A stretch of DNA of 64,000 bases from Apostichopus japonicus (taxonomy: Eukaryota > Echinodermata > Holothuroidea > Aspidochirotida > Stichopodidae). The DNA lies in NCBI RefSeq assembly GCF_037975245.1, contig NC_092564.1, positions 20,685,984 to 20,749,983 of the forward strand, read 5' to 3'. The notes under the pieces were generated by a model. The model was not told where the DNA came from. It worked only from the letters and a program-made list of their open reading frames with translations, and ran no database searches. This document shows, one piece after another, positions 62,701-64,000 of the stretch (its first letter is position 1; each line of letters starts with the position of its first letter). The translations under genes were made by a program, and so were the position numbers.

Positions 62701-63847
62701 TAAGAGAGAGAGAGAGACATATGTCTCTTAAGTAAATCCCAAACAGATCTCTATTATTATGCCTCCAACCATCTCGTATGAACTGTCTCTAGTCAGTCCT
62801 GTGCTACTTCAATTTGATTTCTCCAAATCTTTTTGTTTCCTGCTCGGATTTGATAGGCTTCCATACTGGATCTAACAGCATTAAGTAGGTACTAAAATGG
62901 AACAAACTATTAAAAAAAAAAAAAACTTGGACCGACTGTAAGTTTCAGGGAAGTTGAAGAGAATGATGTAGTTTGAAGATTTTAAAGCTTATTATACTGT
63001 TAATACATTATCAAGAACACTAAATTACCGGTTTGCCTTTTGGCATGATGGATTATCAATGCTGCTACATCTTCCAGAATGCCTTTATCTGGATGTGTGT
63101 AGTTTAAGTGAGGACCAATCTTTGGGCTGTCACTCTCCTGCCTCTGTAAAAGAGTAACAAAAAATGCACAATGAAGTGAGACGAGAAAGGTCATGGGGTG
63201 AACACTATCTGCCAACCAGGGTAGATGTACCTCTTAGTATCATCCAATTATTATTAATGAGAACTAATCATGGCTGAAAGGAGGGTGGTGGATGTTGTGG
63301 GGGGGGGGGGTTGGCAAACTTCCTTCTAAGAATCTAGTCTTTTCTACTGCTTTTGGCACGTCACTTTTACGTGAAGAATAAAAATGTGCAAAATTGTGGC
63401 ACAAAAAGGTAGGAAAGGGTAACAGTTTGTCTTTAATGCTACTAAACTTAAACTTATCATTCAAACCAAGACACATTTTCTCTTTATCTGTATCAACTGT
63501 ATTAAATTTGATAAGATGTCAAGGTACCAAGTTTTCAAAATTTATGGAAAAGCAGCATCAAAAATATAACTTTCCTTTCCCAAAAGACCAAAGTACAATA
63601 TTATTTAACCCTTGTGAAAGAATAAAACAACTCAAGGCCCATGCATGAGCAAGAAAGCTTTACCTCATCAAATATGGTTTCTATGTCATTTAAAAGGCTC
63701 TTTGAGCGTAACTGTCTGACATCATTCTGCTTGAAGTTCAGCCCCTGATGGTCAAGTGATTTCAAGTAGTACTTCTCGTTCTGTTCTCGCCAGATCTTGT
63801 TGAAGCTTCTTTGAGCCTCCCGCCATTCATCGTCTTTAAGTTTTAAC
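53739..63847 (-). CDS. Sin3: SIN3 transcriptional corepressor, C-terminal ten coding exons (partial)
   Basis: SIN3 is the nuclear scaffold of the SIN3-HDAC complex. The coding exons in transcript order are 63847-63664, 63143-63029, 62565-62449, 62015-61906, 61084-60901, 60291-60122, 59711-59535, 58793-58621, 58173-57726 and 53966-53739 (TGA). All phases join, giving about 634 residues. The first exon belongs to the HDAC-interaction region ([20 protein letters not shown]). Then come [17 protein letters not shown], an acidic run, [35 protein letters not shown] with [32 protein letters not shown], and the C-terminal block [20 protein letters not shown] to GLVPCTT. These match animal SIN3A/B in order and spacing. 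The N-terminal PAH domains lie off the right edge. Exon 58173-57726 carries a longer Gln/Glu/Lys-rich linker than I recall for vertebrate SIN3A. Confidence 0.96.
54530..57490. mobile_element. Repeat element B with internal 405/297-bp higher-order tandem array
   Basis: The element fills most of the last SIN3 intron (57725-53967). It begins AACAAGAGCCCAAGGGCACT and ends in a perfect hairpin. The marker GGATCACATGACCG recurs near 55104, 55509, 55804, 56211, 56508 and (changed) 57158. The spacings alternate about 405, 295, 407 and 297, a dimeric unit of about 702 bp. Both unit types share AATATTCCCCTATACCATTT and AAATGTCTGAAAATTAACTT; only the long type adds GGTCACCAGAGGTCACC and the ACAATTGGATTAC segment. 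No coding capacity is seen. A shorter relative lies at 46891-48160. Confidence 0.88.
57457..57486. repeat. Perfect terminal hairpin of element B (13-bp stem, 4-nt loop)
   Basis: GGTTCCTTGCTTT pairs exactly with AAAGCAAGGAACC around a GCAA loop. The stem sequence GGTTCCTTGCTT also occurs at the opposite end of the element near 54552, so the hairpin arm doubles as a terminal inverted repeat. In element A the hairpin is degenerate. Confidence 0.9.
59070..59355. repeat. GGTGCATG/GGTATCTGTATG minisatellite in a SIN3 intron
   Basis: Alternating short modules, GGTGCATGAGGTGCTGTATT and GGTGCATGTTTGGTATCTGT, repeat about a dozen times in mixed order. The array lies between SIN3 exons at 59535 and 58793. 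The overlapping His/Thr/Pro-rich open frames on both strands come from the repeat. Confidence 0.92.
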
Positions 63848-64000
63848 CTGAGCAAGAGAAGCCGGCCGTATTCAAATCGTCAAGTTTTCAACGGGATATA
63901 CTTTCATATGAAACCAGTTCACGTGTGAATGAAACCAGTTATAACAACAGTAACAAGGATGGAACAGTGCAAAATTGTGCATAAGTAAGACATTTGTGAT

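Overview
The window is animal nuclear DNA. Genes are split into short exons by GT-AG introns of roughly 0.2 to 4.6 kb, coding density is low, and the rest is AT-rich sequence with many microsatellites, minisatellites, long C/G homopolymers and transposon remnants. An even-skipped (Evx) homeobox gene, a SIN3 corepressor gene, and TIR, armadillo and SAM domains place it in the Metazoa. Gene content and repeat style suggest a marine invertebrate, possibly an invertebrate deuterostome such as an echinoderm. That placement is inference; nothing here fixes the species.

Layout: (1) About 1-5.2 kb, minus strand: the first two coding exons of Evx. The exon for the end of the homeodomain lies off the left edge. 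(2) 5.2-10.3 kb: intergenic, with a long (TA)n tract and an imperfect 210-bp hairpin. (3) 10.3-23.1 kb, plus strand: two adjacent multi-exon genes that are diverged tandem paralogs of a small protein I cannot name. Both carry a module of the form F(I/L)LDCI...P.Y...D....YF....V...L.KT. (4) 23.1-31.9 kb: no gene seen; a LINE tail, a 16-bp tandem repeat and a MITE. (5) 31.9-43.2 kb, minus strand: a complete ten-exon gene that I reassembled in one uninterrupted frame (727 aa), coding for acidic N-terminus - ARM-like repeats - TIR - SAM. It uses the same domain types as SARM1 in a different order, and a glutamate aligns with the SARM1 catalytic glutamate. (6) 43.2-53.7 kb: intergenic and repeat-rich, with a foldback structure, a broken THAP-domain fragment, a hAT-like element with intact 8-bp target duplication, and a repeat element shared with the next gene. 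(7) 53.7-63.85 kb, minus strand: the C-terminal ten coding exons of SIN3, continuing off the right edge. Its last intron is mostly a tandem repeat with alternating 405- and 297-bp units.

Evx and SIN3 are transcriptional regulators. The ARM-TIR-SAM protein is a candidate TIR NADase or innate-immune/cell-death adaptor. The tandem pair has no assigned role. Nothing in the sequence shows that these neighbours are functionally coupled. All exon structures were read by eye from splice motifs and frame continuity, and no transcript evidence was available.
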